Source of the DNA: a virus
IMG/VR virus record: IMGVR_UViG_3300017714_000099
Location: 1 to 29,850 of that record
Reading direction: 5' to 3' (one strand)
DNA length: 29,850 nucleotides
Made by a program: the position numbers and the translations under genes. Every line of letters starts with the position of its first letter. Position 1 is the first letter of the stretch. The notes beneath the pieces are model-generated. The model was not told the origin of the DNA, ran no database searches, and saw nothing but the letters and a program-made list of their open reading frames with translations. Below, in pieces: positions 7,994 through 14,752 of the stretch.

Positions 7994-9625
7994 ATGAGTT
8001 TACAAACTTTATTAGAAAGTGCAAACCCATATCACTCAGTACAAAGCGACGCTGCTAGACTATCTGAAAAGTGGGAAAAAACAGGTTTATTAGAAGGTTT
8101 AAATGGATCTCATAAAAATAATATGGGAATTATCCTTGAAAACCAAGCTAAACAACTTGTAGTTGAAAGTTCACAAACTGGTGGAGGTGCCGCTTCTCAA
8201 GGTACATTTACTGCTGGTGTAGGTGAGCAATGGGCTGGTGTAGCCCTACCATTGGTAAGAAAAGTATTTGGACAAATTGCTGCTCAGGAATTTGTTTCTG
8301 TACAACCAATGAATTTACCATCTGGACTAGTATTTTTCCTAGATTTCCAGTATGGTACTGACAAAGCTCCATTTACTTCAGGAGGTTCTTTATATGGTAA
8401 CGCTGGTGCGAACCCATTTGGAAACACAAACGCTGGAGGATTATATGGTGCAGGTAGATTTGGATATTCTATTAACGACACATCTTCAGCTCCAGGAGCA
8501 GGAAATATTGCATCAAGTTCTGCTGACTGGTCTGATGTTAACTATGATTCAGATTTTTCTCAATCAATCGTTGATGGAGATGTAGTATCAGTTAATGTAG
8601 TATTATCAACACTTGATTCTAACTATGATGCTGAAGCTATTAGAGCATTTAGATTAACAGGATCTAACGCTCCAACTGAAGCTCAACAATACCCACAGTT
8701 TACTAAAATTAGTGCTGATGGTAATGATATCGAGTTTATAGTAGACAAAGATAGTATCAACCCGGCTGCAGATTCAATAGTATTCTATTCTCTACAACCA
8801 ACTGATCAATACAGAGGTGATTTTGAAGATGGAAATAATTCTCTAAATGGAGAAAATACTCCAATTTCTATCCCAGAAATTAACGTACAGATGAAATCAT
8901 CTGCTATCGTTGCTAAAACTAGAAAACTAAAAGCTGTATGGACTCCTGAGTTTGCTCAAGACCTTAACGCTTATCATGCTCTAGATGCTGAAGCTGAATT
9001 AACTTCAATCTTAAGTGAGTACATTTCATTAGAAATTGACTTAGAAATTTTAGATATGTTAATTGAATCTGCTGCTGCTGGAACAGAAGTATGGTCAGCT
9101 GTTAACAATAGATCAATTGCTCAAAACGCTAATGGTACAGTTACTGATTTAGGTTTCTATAATAGCCAAGGACAATGGTTCCAAACTTTAGGAACTAAAA
9201 TCCAAAAACTATCTAACATCATCCACCAGAAGACTTTAAGAGGTGGTGCTAACTTCCTAGTATGTTCTCCAACTGTAGGTACAATCTTAGAATCTATTCC
9301 AGGATTTGCTGCTGATTCAGATGGTGATACTTCAAAAGCTAGTTACGCATTTGGTGTACAGAAAGTAGGTGCTTTAAATAGCAGACAAAAAGTTTACAAG
9401 AACCCATATATGACTGAAAACAAAATCTTATTAGGATTTAGAGGAGGTCAGTTCTTAGAAGCTGGTGCTGTTTTTGCTCCATACATTCCGTTAATCATGA
9501 CTCCACTAGTATATGATCCAGACACTTTCACTCCAAGAAAAGGATTATTAACTAGATATGCTAAGAAAATGGTTAGACCAGAATTCTATGGTATCATAGA
9601 AGTAAATGGTTTAAACACTCTATAA
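7994..9625 (+). CDS. 23: Major capsid protein precursor (gp23-like)
   Basis: The 543-aa product is the HK97-fold hexamer protein of the head shell. VSVQPMNLPSGLVFFLDFQYG (from residue 101, shown across its first part) aligns with the T4 gp23 stretch beginning GVQPMNSPTG. Further matches are the KTRKLKAVWTPEFAQDL region (about 308-324), the AELTSILSEYISLEIDLEIL helix, and the C-terminal GLLTRYAKKMVRPEFYG segment. The N-terminus up to about residue 58 is probably a propeptide removed by the protease. Candidate [L/I/V]-x-E sites are at residues 8, 34, 49 and 58 (VVE before SSQTGGG), and T4 cuts after Glu65. Codons end in C more often here than in neighbouring genes, as expected for a highly expressed protein. 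An A-rich leader without Shine-Dalgarno precedes ATG, and a strong terminator follows the stop. Confidence 0.97.
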   Translation: MSLQTLLESANPYHSVQSDAARLSEKWEKTGLLEGLNGSHKNNMGIILENQAKQLVVESSQTGGGAASQGTFTAGVGEQWAGVALPLVRKVFGQIAAQEFVSVQPMNLPSGLVFFLDFQYGTDKAPFTSGGSLYGNAGANPFGNTNAGGLYGAGRFGYSINDTSSAPGAGNIASSSADWSDVNYDSDFSQSIVDGDVVSVNVVLSTLDSNYDAEAIRAFRLTGSNAPTEAQQYPQFTKISADGNDIEFIVDKDSINPAADSIVFYSLQPTDQYRGDFEDGNNSLNGENTPISIPEINVQMKSSAIVAKTRKLKAVWTPEFAQDLNAYHALDAEAELTSILSEYISLEIDLEILDMLIESAAAGTEVWSAVNNRSIAQNANGTVTDLGFYNSQGQWFQTLGTKIQKLSNIIHQKTLRGGANFLVCSPTVGTILESIPGFAADSDGDTSKASYAFGVQKVGALNSRQKVYKNPYMTENKILLGFRGGQFLEAGAVFAPYIPLIMTPLVYDPDTFTPRKGLLTRYAKKMVRPEFYGIIEVNGLNTL

Positions 9626-9653
9626 GCAGTAGTTTAGATTAATTCTAAAAATT

Positions 9654-9679
9654 AACCCGGCCTTGTGCCGGGTTTTTTT
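9654..9679 (+). terminator. Intrinsic terminator after the major capsid gene
   Basis: An 8-bp perfect GC-rich stem (AACCCGGC, 9654-9661, with GCCGGGTT, 9667-9674), loop CTTGT, and a run of seven Ts (9673-9679). It begins 29 nt after the capsid stop codon. It is the only clear rho-independent terminator in the window and ends the head transcription unit. Confidence 0.93.
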
Positions 9680-9687
9680 ATCTTAAA

Positions 9688-9697
9688 ATATTTATAA
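9688..9697 (+). promoter_or_regulatory. Candidate promoter motif directly downstream of terminator
   Basis: Exact ATATTTATAA beginning 9 nt after the T-run of the capsid terminator, continuing as TATAATTA. There is no start codon of a credible gene for 225 nt downstream, unlike the other copies. Confidence 0.4.
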
Positions 9698-9829
9698 TTA
9701 GTAGTATTTTATAATTATATTACTACTTATCTCATTATATCATTATATTGGATTATATCCGTTTTTTAACGTAGTTTTATTACTTATTATAATTTTTAAT
9801 ATAACTTATAATATAAAAAAATTATAACA

Positions 9830-9868
9830 TTAAAGGCGCGTATTAACCAAATTAATAGTCACCTTTAA
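9830..9868 (+). other. Compound hairpin upstream of neck operon
   Basis: Two nested perfect stems of 7 bp (TTAAAGG/CCTTTAA) and 6 bp (TATTAA/TTAATA) are separated by a CGCG/GTCA internal loop and capped by CCAAA. The GCGCG run inside is unusual in this AT-rich gap. It ends 5 nt before the tandem promoter motifs, so it could be an operator or the 3' end of a short transcript. Confidence 0.4.
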
Positions 9869-9873
9869 GTCCT

Positions 9874-9910
9874 ATATTTATAATAATAAAAAGTAATTTA
9901 ATATTTATAA
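9874..9910 (+). promoter_or_regulatory. Tandem candidate late-promoter motifs before the neck operon
   Basis: Two exact ATATTTATAA copies at 9874-9883 and 9901-9910, spaced 27 nt start to start. The second ends 12 nt before the ATG at 9923 and continues into TATAAATA on the plus strand. They are placed to drive the gp13-gp14-gp15-like genes. Confidence 0.5.
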
Positions 9911-9922
9911 ATAAAACATAAT

Positions 9923-11071
9923 ATGGCAAACATACCAATTTGGCCCGGTTCCAGTTCATTTACTCCGGGTGCTGATACTCCATTTGGGTTTTACGATGCA
10001 GATAGTGATTTTCAATTAGATGCAGATAAAGTTGCAAATTTTTGTGCCAGAAGATTAGGATACCCTTTAGTAGATGTAGAACTTCAAGATATAAGCTTTT
10101 ATGCGGCATTTGAAGAATCAGTTACAACTTATGGAAATGAATTATATGCCTATAAAATTAGAGATAATCAGTTAACTTTTGAAGGATTATCAACTGGAAG
10201 TAATTTGAATACTTCTATTGTAACTCCTAGTTTTGAGCCTATTGTTAGATTATCTGAACAATATGGGGCTGAAGCAGGTACAGGAGGGAATATAACTTAC
10301 TATTCAGGGTCAATACCAACAACAGCATCCATTCAAGAATATGATTTAGGACAATGGGCGGTAGATGCTGGAATAACAGGTAGTATAGAAATTAAAAGAG
10401 TATTTTATGAATCTGCACCCGCAATTGTAAAATATTTTGATCCTTATGCTGGAACCGGATTTGGATATCAATCTTTATTTGATTCTTTTGGGTTTGGAGG
10501 TATGAGTCCAGCTATTAATTTTTTAATGATGCCCTTAAATTATGATTTACAAACAATTCAAGCTATAGAATTAAATGATATGGTTAGAAGGTCTAACTTT
10601 AGTTTTGAAATGCGTAATAACAAATTAAAAATATTCCCTATACCAACATCAGGAAGTCATAATATGTGGTTTGAATATATTAAAAGAGATGAAAGAATTA
10701 GTAGTAGTATAGATAATGAACCCGGAAAAGTATCTAATGTATCAAATACTCCATATGTAAATCCAACATATGGTAGCATAAACTCTGTGGGACGCCAATG
10801 GATATTTGAATATACTTTAGCAGTATCAAAAGAAGTATTAGGTTATGTAAGAGGTAAATACCAAAACATACCTATTCCAAACGCAGATGTTCAATTAAAT
10901 CAAGGGGATTTAATTACTGCTGCTACTTCTGAAAAAACAAATTTAATAGAAAGATTAAGAGGATACTTTGATGAAACTTCACGTAAATCTTTATTAGAAA
11001 GAAGAGCACAAGAAGTAGAATACAAACAAACAGAATTGAAACAGGTACCTTACACAATTTATATAGGTTAA
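9923..11071 (+). CDS. 13: Neck protein (gp13-like head completion protein)
   Basis: The 382-aa product carries ARRLGYPLVDVEL (residues 42-54), matching the RRLGAPIINVEL motif near the start of T4 gp13. Gp13 forms the neck ring that seals the filled head and accepts the tail. The following stretch (FEESVTTYGNELYAYKIRD) also fits the family. It is longer than T4 gp13 (309 aa), with extra Gly/Ser-rich sequence around residues 100-200. A conserved-looking C-terminal region (RRAQEVEYKQTELKQVPYT) closes the protein. It is separated by 1 nt from the next gene, and the three neck genes clearly form one operon. The name is based on the N-terminal motif and on the order 13-14-15. Confidence 0.85.
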   Translation: MANIPIWPGSSSFTPGADTPFGFYDADSDFQLDADKVANFCARRLGYPLVDVELQDISFYAAFEESVTTYGNELYAYKIRDNQLTFEGLSTGSNLNTSIVTPSFEPIVRLSEQYGAEAGTGGNITYYSGSIPTTASIQEYDLGQWAVDAGITGSIEIKRVFYESAPAIVKYFDPYAGTGFGYQSLFDSFGFGGMSPAINFLMMPLNYDLQTIQAIELNDMVRRSNFSFEMRNNKLKIFPIPTSGSHNMWFEYIKRDERISSSIDNEPGKVSNVSNTPYVNPTYGSINSVGRQWIFEYTLAVSKEVLGYVRGKYQNIPIPNADVQLNQGDLITAATSEKTNLIERLRGYFDETSRKSLLERRAQEVEYKQTELKQVPYTIYIG

Positions 11072-11072
11072 T

Positions 11073-11603
11073 ATGGCAATGTATGGAGGCTCACGGGATG
11101 TGAGTTTAATTAGAGGATTAAACAGAGAATTGTTACATAATATTGTAACTCAACAAGCAGCTTTTTATAAATTTAAATTAGAAGAAACTAAAACAAATTT
11201 ATATGGTGAAGCTAGTGGGGAAAAATATTATGATGGTCCTTTCCTATTTAATTGTTTAATAGACAGACAAGATCAATCATACCCTGAAAGTGATGAAGGG
11301 GTTAATTTTTCTCAAGGTATTAGTTTTGCATTTTTAAGAGCAGATTTAAAAGATGCTGAAATTGTACCCGAAGTAGGAGATATAATTTTATATCAAAATG
11401 GGTATTATGGGGTCCAATCAACGGTAGCAAATCAATATTTTGTAGGTAAAAATCCAAGTTACCCAAATAAAGGATCAGATGGTAGTGCTAACCCACTTAA
11501 CCCAGGATTAGAAAATTTTGGTGCAAATTTATCTATAATTTGCGAAACATATTATATACCTTCAGATAAGGTAGCAATTTCACCATTTAAAGAAAGATTT
11601 TAA
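11073..11603 (+). CDS. 14: Neck protein (gp14-like)
   Basis: The 176-aa product begins MAMYGGSRDVSLIRGLNREL and contains EVGDIILYQNGYYGV (residues 100-114), which resembles the short beta-rich motif of T4 gp14 (a Gly-Asp-Leu-Ile segment followed by an aromatic). Gp14 sits with gp13 in the neck between portal and tail. The protein is shorter than T4 gp14 (256 aa). Its start is 1 nt after the gp13-like stop, and its TAA overlaps the next ATG (TAATG), so translation is coupled. The assignment is mostly by order plus weak motif similarity. Confidence 0.8.
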   Translation: MAMYGGSRDVSLIRGLNRELLHNIVTQQAAFYKFKLEETKTNLYGEASGEKYYDGPFLFNCLIDRQDQSYPESDEGVNFSQGISFAFLRADLKDAEIVPEVGDIILYQNGYYGVQSTVANQYFVGKNPSYPNKGSDGSANPLNPGLENFGANLSIICETYYIPSDKVAISPFKERF

Positions 11604-12586
11604 TGGCTCAATACAGAAAACCCATACCAAAAACTCAACGTGAAATAAGTGAAGATCTTGTTACACCCTTTAGTATTGAAAGAGGAAATCCTAATGCTAG
11701 ACTTAATCCTAATGAAAGTGAAACAGGTATTAATTTTAATAGATCTAAAAAGATAAGTTATAAAGATGATACAACAAAACCATTTTCAATTGGAATACAA
11801 GATTTAGATGAAGCAGTATTTTTTTATTTTGAAAATGTAATCCAACCCTTTGTCTTTCAAAATGGACAAAGAAGAAATGTACCTATTATTTATGGTTCTC
11901 CTGAAAGATGGAAATCATATCAAAAAGATGGGTATTATAGAGATAAAGGTGGGGCAGTAATGCTTCCTATTATAATCATTAAAAGAGATACAATATCTAA
12001 AGATAGAACAGTAACAAATAAATTAGATGCTAATATGCCTAATTTATATGCTTCTTTTCAAAAAGAATTTAATCCTAAAAATTTTTATTCTAACTTTGCA
12101 GCTTTAAATAATCGGATACCTACAAAAACATTTCATGCAGTAGCAGTACCAGACTATGTTACTTTATCTTATAGTTGTATTATTCAAACATATTATATGG
12201 AACAATTAAATAAAATAATTGAATCTATAGAATATGCTTCAGATGCATACTGGGGAAATCCTGAAAGATTTAAATTTAGAGCTTTTATAGATGATTTCAC
12301 AACAACAACAGAACTTGTTGCGGGTCAGGATAGATTAGTAAAGGGTACATTTAATATTAATCTTAGAGGATACATAATACCAGAAGTATTACAAAAAGAT
12401 TTAAATTCAATTAAAAAGTTTAATTCAAAATCAAAAGTTATTATACAGTTAGAAACAGTAACTAATTCTGATATTTTTGATCCAAATATTGTTAAACTTA
12501 AAGATGGTAGAACAAGGAAAAATAGAGAAGTTGAAGGTAAAAATAGTAATATAGGTGATGTAACCCCTGGAACAGAATTGTTTTAA
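11603..12586 (+). CDS. 15: Tail completion / sheath stabiliser protein (gp15-like)
   Basis: The 327-aa product has VPIIYGSPERW at residues 93-103, directly comparable to VPITYASKEHF of T4 gp15, preceded by a run of hydrophobic and basic residues as in the family. Gp15 caps the tail tube and sheath and joins the tail to the head. The YSCIIQTYYMEQLNKIIESI segment (about 186-205) and the later GTFNINLRGYIIPE stretch also follow the pattern of gp15 proteins. N-terminal (1-65) and C-terminal (from about 295) extensions are polar and probably disordered. The ATG overlaps the gp14-like stop by one base. It is the last gene of the neck operon, followed by a 74-nt gap holding a promoter-like motif. 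Confidence 0.85.
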   Translation: MAQYRKPIPKTQREISEDLVTPFSIERGNPNARLNPNESETGINFNRSKKISYKDDTTKPFSIGIQDLDEAVFFYFENVIQPFVFQNGQRRNVPIIYGSPERWKSYQKDGYYRDKGGAVMLPIIIIKRDTISKDRTVTNKLDANMPNLYASFQKEFNPKNFYSNFAALNNRIPTKTFHAVAVPDYVTLSYSCIIQTYYMEQLNKIIESIEYASDAYWGNPERFKFRAFIDDFTTTTELVAGQDRLVKGTFNINLRGYIIPEVLQKDLNSIKKFNSKSKVIIQLETVTNSDIFDPNIVKLKDGRTRKNREVEGKNSNIGDVTPGTELF

Positions 12587-12602
12587 ATTTATTTTTAAAA
12601 TA

Positions 12603-12612
12603 ATATTTATAA
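12603..12612 (+). promoter_or_regulatory. Candidate late-promoter motif before fibre-associated genes
   Basis: Exact ATATTTATAA in the 74-nt gap after the gp15-like gene, ending 48 nt before the ATG at 12661. The plus strand reads TATAATAA at its 3' end. Confidence 0.45.
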
Positions 12613-12660
12613 TAAATTATATAATATAGATTACAAATTTTATAATTAAGATTTTAATAG

Positions 12661-13044
12661 ATGGCAGAAAATATTAGATATATAGACTCTTTAAAAGTAG
12701 GAGCTTATGAAACAGACACACAAGGGGTCACTATATTAAATAATATTGACCATTATGTTATAACTGCTACAGGCACAGAACAAACAGTTAGAGGTAATCC
12801 TGAATTGTATTTTGACAATTTAAATTTAGGAATAGGAACCCAATCACCCGTTGCAAGATTAGAAGTAAATCATAATAATAGTGTTGATGACATTTTAATA
12901 ATTAAAAATTCAGATAATAATACGGGATTAAAAGTAAATAAAGAAGGAACATTTCAATTATTAGAATTTTCTTCATTACCTACAGCAATAACAGGTGGTG
13001 TTGCATATTCAAATGATAATTTTTGGTTAGGAGTAGTTTCTTAG
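12661..13044 (+). CDS. Small fibre-associated structural protein (127 aa)
   Basis: The 127-aa protein contains LNLGIGTQSPVARLEVNHN (about residues 53-71). This is the 'GIGTxxPxxxLxV' motif that recurs in phage tail-fibre ectodomains and also appears in fibres C and D of this window. The rest is beta-prone with many Asn, Asp and Thr; there is no membrane segment. The gene stands alone between two promoter-like motifs. It could be a small virion protein, a fibre tip or a remnant of a larger fibre gene. The family motif supports a structural role, but the exact place in the virion cannot be read from the sequence. Confidence 0.65.
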   Translation: MAENIRYIDSLKVGAYETDTQGVTILNNIDHYVITATGTEQTVRGNPELYFDNLNLGIGTQSPVARLEVNHNNSVDDILIIKNSDNNTGLKVNKEGTFQLLEFSSLPTAITGGVAYSNDNFWLGVVS

Positions 13045-13046
13045 CA

Positions 13047-13092
13047 ATATTTATTAATATAGCCCAACATCAAAAAATAAAAAATAAAAAAT
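13047..13092 (+). promoter_or_regulatory. Variant promoter motif and A-rich triple repeat leader
   Basis: ATATTTATTA (one mismatch to the common motif) at 13047-13056. It is followed by three perfect tandem copies of AAAAAAT (13072-13092) ending 8 nt before the ATG at 13101. There is no Shine-Dalgarno sequence; the A-rich tract looks like a translation-enhancing leader of the kind favoured in Bacteroidota. Confidence 0.45.
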
Positions 13093-13100
13093 AAGATACA

Positions 13101-14141
13101 ATGGCAACTTGGAAAAAAATACTAGTTAGTGGCTCACAAGGAGCTTTTACAGGAATAACTTCTTCAATACTAACAGATACAAATTTAGTAATAGCAGGAG
13201 CAGGTGGAGCACTAGAAAATAGTGGTTTAATTTTAAATGGTGGGGTTTTAGCTGCTGGTTCAAATTCTATTACATCAACAGGACAAAATTCTATACTAAC
13301 AGGTTCCTTTTCAGGTTCTTTTATTGGAGACGCTACACTCGATCTACCAGACTTAACTGAAGGAGCGGGTATTAGTGATTTTGTTTATGATGGTTCTACT
13401 ACTGCAAACATTGCAATTTCAGGGGCAGCTTCACTAAGTACTAATATTGTTACTAAATGGAGTGGAGATGCATTTGTTAATTCTTCTATAACAGATAATG
13501 GTACCGTAATATCAGGTGCTTCTTCTATTAGTTTAACTGGAGCTTCTTCAAAATTAACTGGTTCATTTACAGGGTCTTTTATTGGAGATGGCTCACAATT
13601 AACAGGTTTAGTTACTGAATTAGGAGTTTCTGGTTCAGATGGTACTGGTATATCTATTAATCTTTTAAACCAAGATTTAACAGTAGGAGGTACTACAAAT
13701 GAAATTGAAACTACATCTGCGGGTACTACTTTAACAATTGGTTTACCTGATGATGTAACTATTAGCCAAGATTTAACAGTTGATAGAAATTTAATAGTTA
13801 AAGGTACAGCTTCTTTCCAACATACTGAGGATTTAGATATTGCAGATAGATTTATTAGATTAGCTTCAGGTTCTACAAGTGCGGGAGACGGTGGTATTGT
13901 TATCCAACAAACAAATAATACAGATGGAGAAGCTTTTGCTTTTGATTCTGCTCAATTACGTTGGGGATTAACAAGTTCATTTGATGCTTCAGAAAATGCA
14001 TATACTCCTGATGCTTTTATGGCTGCTGTAACAAATTTAGCAAGTACAAATCCTAATACAAGTGGGCCTGCTTCTAGATATGATAAAGCAGGTAATATAT
14101 ATGTGTCAAGTGGAGATGAATCTATTTGGGTATATTCATAA
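13101..14141 (+). CDS. Tail-fibre-like structural protein (346 aa)
   Basis: The 346-aa protein begins MATWKKILVSGSQGAF, homologous to the start of the 633-aa fibre protein downstream (MPNWKKVIVSGSNAEL), so both probably use the same attachment or trimerisation start. It carries two copies of the fibre-spacer motif GSF(S/T)GSFIGD (about residues 70-80 and 153-163), the second followed by GSQLTGL, and is rich in Ser, Thr, Gly and Ala with short beta-strands. A central segment (DLTVDRNLIVKGTASFQ) is also typical of phage fibres. No S74 chaperone domain is present; it ends DESIWVYS. It probably lies in a transcription unit with the two small genes that follow. Confidence 0.75.
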   Translation: MATWKKILVSGSQGAFTGITSSILTDTNLVIAGAGGALENSGLILNGGVLAAGSNSITSTGQNSILTGSFSGSFIGDATLDLPDLTEGAGISDFVYDGSTTANIAISGAASLSTNIVTKWSGDAFVNSSITDNGTVISGASSISLTGASSKLTGSFTGSFIGDGSQLTGLVTELGVSGSDGTGISINLLNQDLTVGGTTNEIETTSAGTTLTIGLPDDVTISQDLTVDRNLIVKGTASFQHTEDLDIADRFIRLASGSTSAGDGGIVIQQTNNTDGEAFAFDSAQLRWGLTSSFDASENAYTPDAFMAAVTNLASTNPNTSGPASRYDKAGNIYVSSGDESIWVYS

Positions 14142-14157
14142 AAATTATTAAAACAGG

Positions 14158-14427
14158 TTGTTTAAAAAAATAAAAAATTGGTTTATGTCATTTAAAGCAG
14201 GCAATGTAAATATAGGAGGAAAACCTATAAAACAAGATAACATTATTGAAACTACAGAAAACTCTAAAAGCATTAAAATTGATTTAAATCAGAGTGAGTT
14301 AGAACTTTTATTACTTACTATTAAAAATGGTTTATTTAGAGGAGAATATGTTGAAACTGTTTATACTCTTACTTTAAAACTTCAAAAACAACTTGTTGAT
14401 TTAAAGTATGAAAAAGAAAAGTTATGA
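14158..14427 (+). CDS. Small protein of unknown function (89 aa or 80 aa)
   Basis: The body includes the helical stretch LNQSELELLLLTIKNGLFRG and a Lys-rich C-terminus. Two starts are possible: TTG at 14158 (MFKKIKNWFMSFKAGN, 89 aa) or ATG at 14185 (MSFKAGNVNIGG, 80 aa). Upstream of 14158 the frame is closed by a stop at 14149. ATG is otherwise universal here, which favours 14185; the plausible basic, amphipathic N-terminus favours 14158. Its TGA overlaps the next ATG (ATGA), so the two are translated together. There is no recognisable family. The position between fibre genes could mean a chaperone or a minor virion protein. Confidence 0.6.
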   Translation: MFKKIKNWFMSFKAGNVNIGGKPIKQDNIIETTENSKSIKIDLNQSELELLLLTIKNGLFRGEYVETVYTLTLKLQKQLVDLKYEKEKL

Positions 14428-14648
14428 AAATTAATATAAATGATTTAGAGCTTAGAGAAATAAAAGCACTTCGTAAATCTTTAAATTTTATCCCTCTTAC
14501 AGGAATTGATGCTATGTTTATAGCTTTACTCCAAACTAAAATTTCTACCCATATTTCTAAAACAGAAGAAAAAATTAAAAAGGAAGAAATTAAAAGTAGT
14601 AAGGATTTAAAAATTGCAATAAAAAACGACCCTGAAATAAAAAATTAA
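14424..14648 (+). CDS. Small protein of unknown function (74 aa)
   Basis: The 74-aa protein (MKININDLELREIKALRKSL...) is predicted to be helical, with a Lys/Glu-rich C-terminal half. It starts in an ATGA overlap with the preceding small gene, the strongest evidence that it is translated. I recognise no family and see no signal peptide. It is followed by the 104-nt leader of the 633-aa fibre gene. Confidence 0.6.
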   Translation: MKININDLELREIKALRKSLNFIPLTGIDAMFIALLQTKISTHISKTEEKIKKEEIKSSKDLKIAIKNDPEIKN

Positions 14649-14673
14649 CTTTTAAATGGGACCAAAGTCTTTC

Positions 14674-14683
14674 ATATTTATGA
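14674..14683 (+). promoter_or_regulatory. Variant candidate promoter before the fibre array
   Basis: ATATTTATGA, one base off the common motif, 69 nt before the ATG at 14753. The 104-nt gap (14649-14752) has no other feature I can name. An in-frame ATG at 14684 lies directly behind the motif but is unlikely to be the start. Confidence 0.35.
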
Positions 14684-14752
14684 ATGTATTATTGGCCCGT
14701 AAGGGAAGTGGGTATCGCATTATTCGATATAACCAACCATAATGAAGTTAGT

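Larger units (their letters stand above)
9680..9922 (+). other. Structured non-coding gap between capsid and neck genes
   Basis: This is the longest gene-free stretch in the window (297 nt including the terminator) and I find no credible ORF in either strand. It holds three ATATTTATAA motifs (9688, 9874, 9901) and a 7-bp inverted repeat AGTAGTA/TACTACT (9700-9706 with 9721-9727). It also holds a compound hairpin with outer stem TTAAAGG/CCTTTAA (9830-9836 with 9862-9868) and inner stem TATTAA/TTAATA (9841-9846 with 9852-9857). It may simply be a promoter region, or may contain a small RNA starting after the first motif; the sequence alone does not decide. Confidence 0.5.

Noticed and set aside
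8352-8585. Open frame of 77 codons inside the capsid gene in another plus frame
   Set aside because: It is fully embedded in the well-supported major capsid gene, and its Leu/Thr/Met-rich translation looks like a frame shadow.
14684-14752. Earlier in-frame ATG adding 23 residues to the 633-aa fibre protein
   Set aside because: The extension has no match, while the ATG at 14753 gives MPNWKKVIVSGS, parallel to MATWKKILVSGS of the gene at 13101. The upstream ATG also directly follows a promoter-like motif, which leaves little room for a leader.
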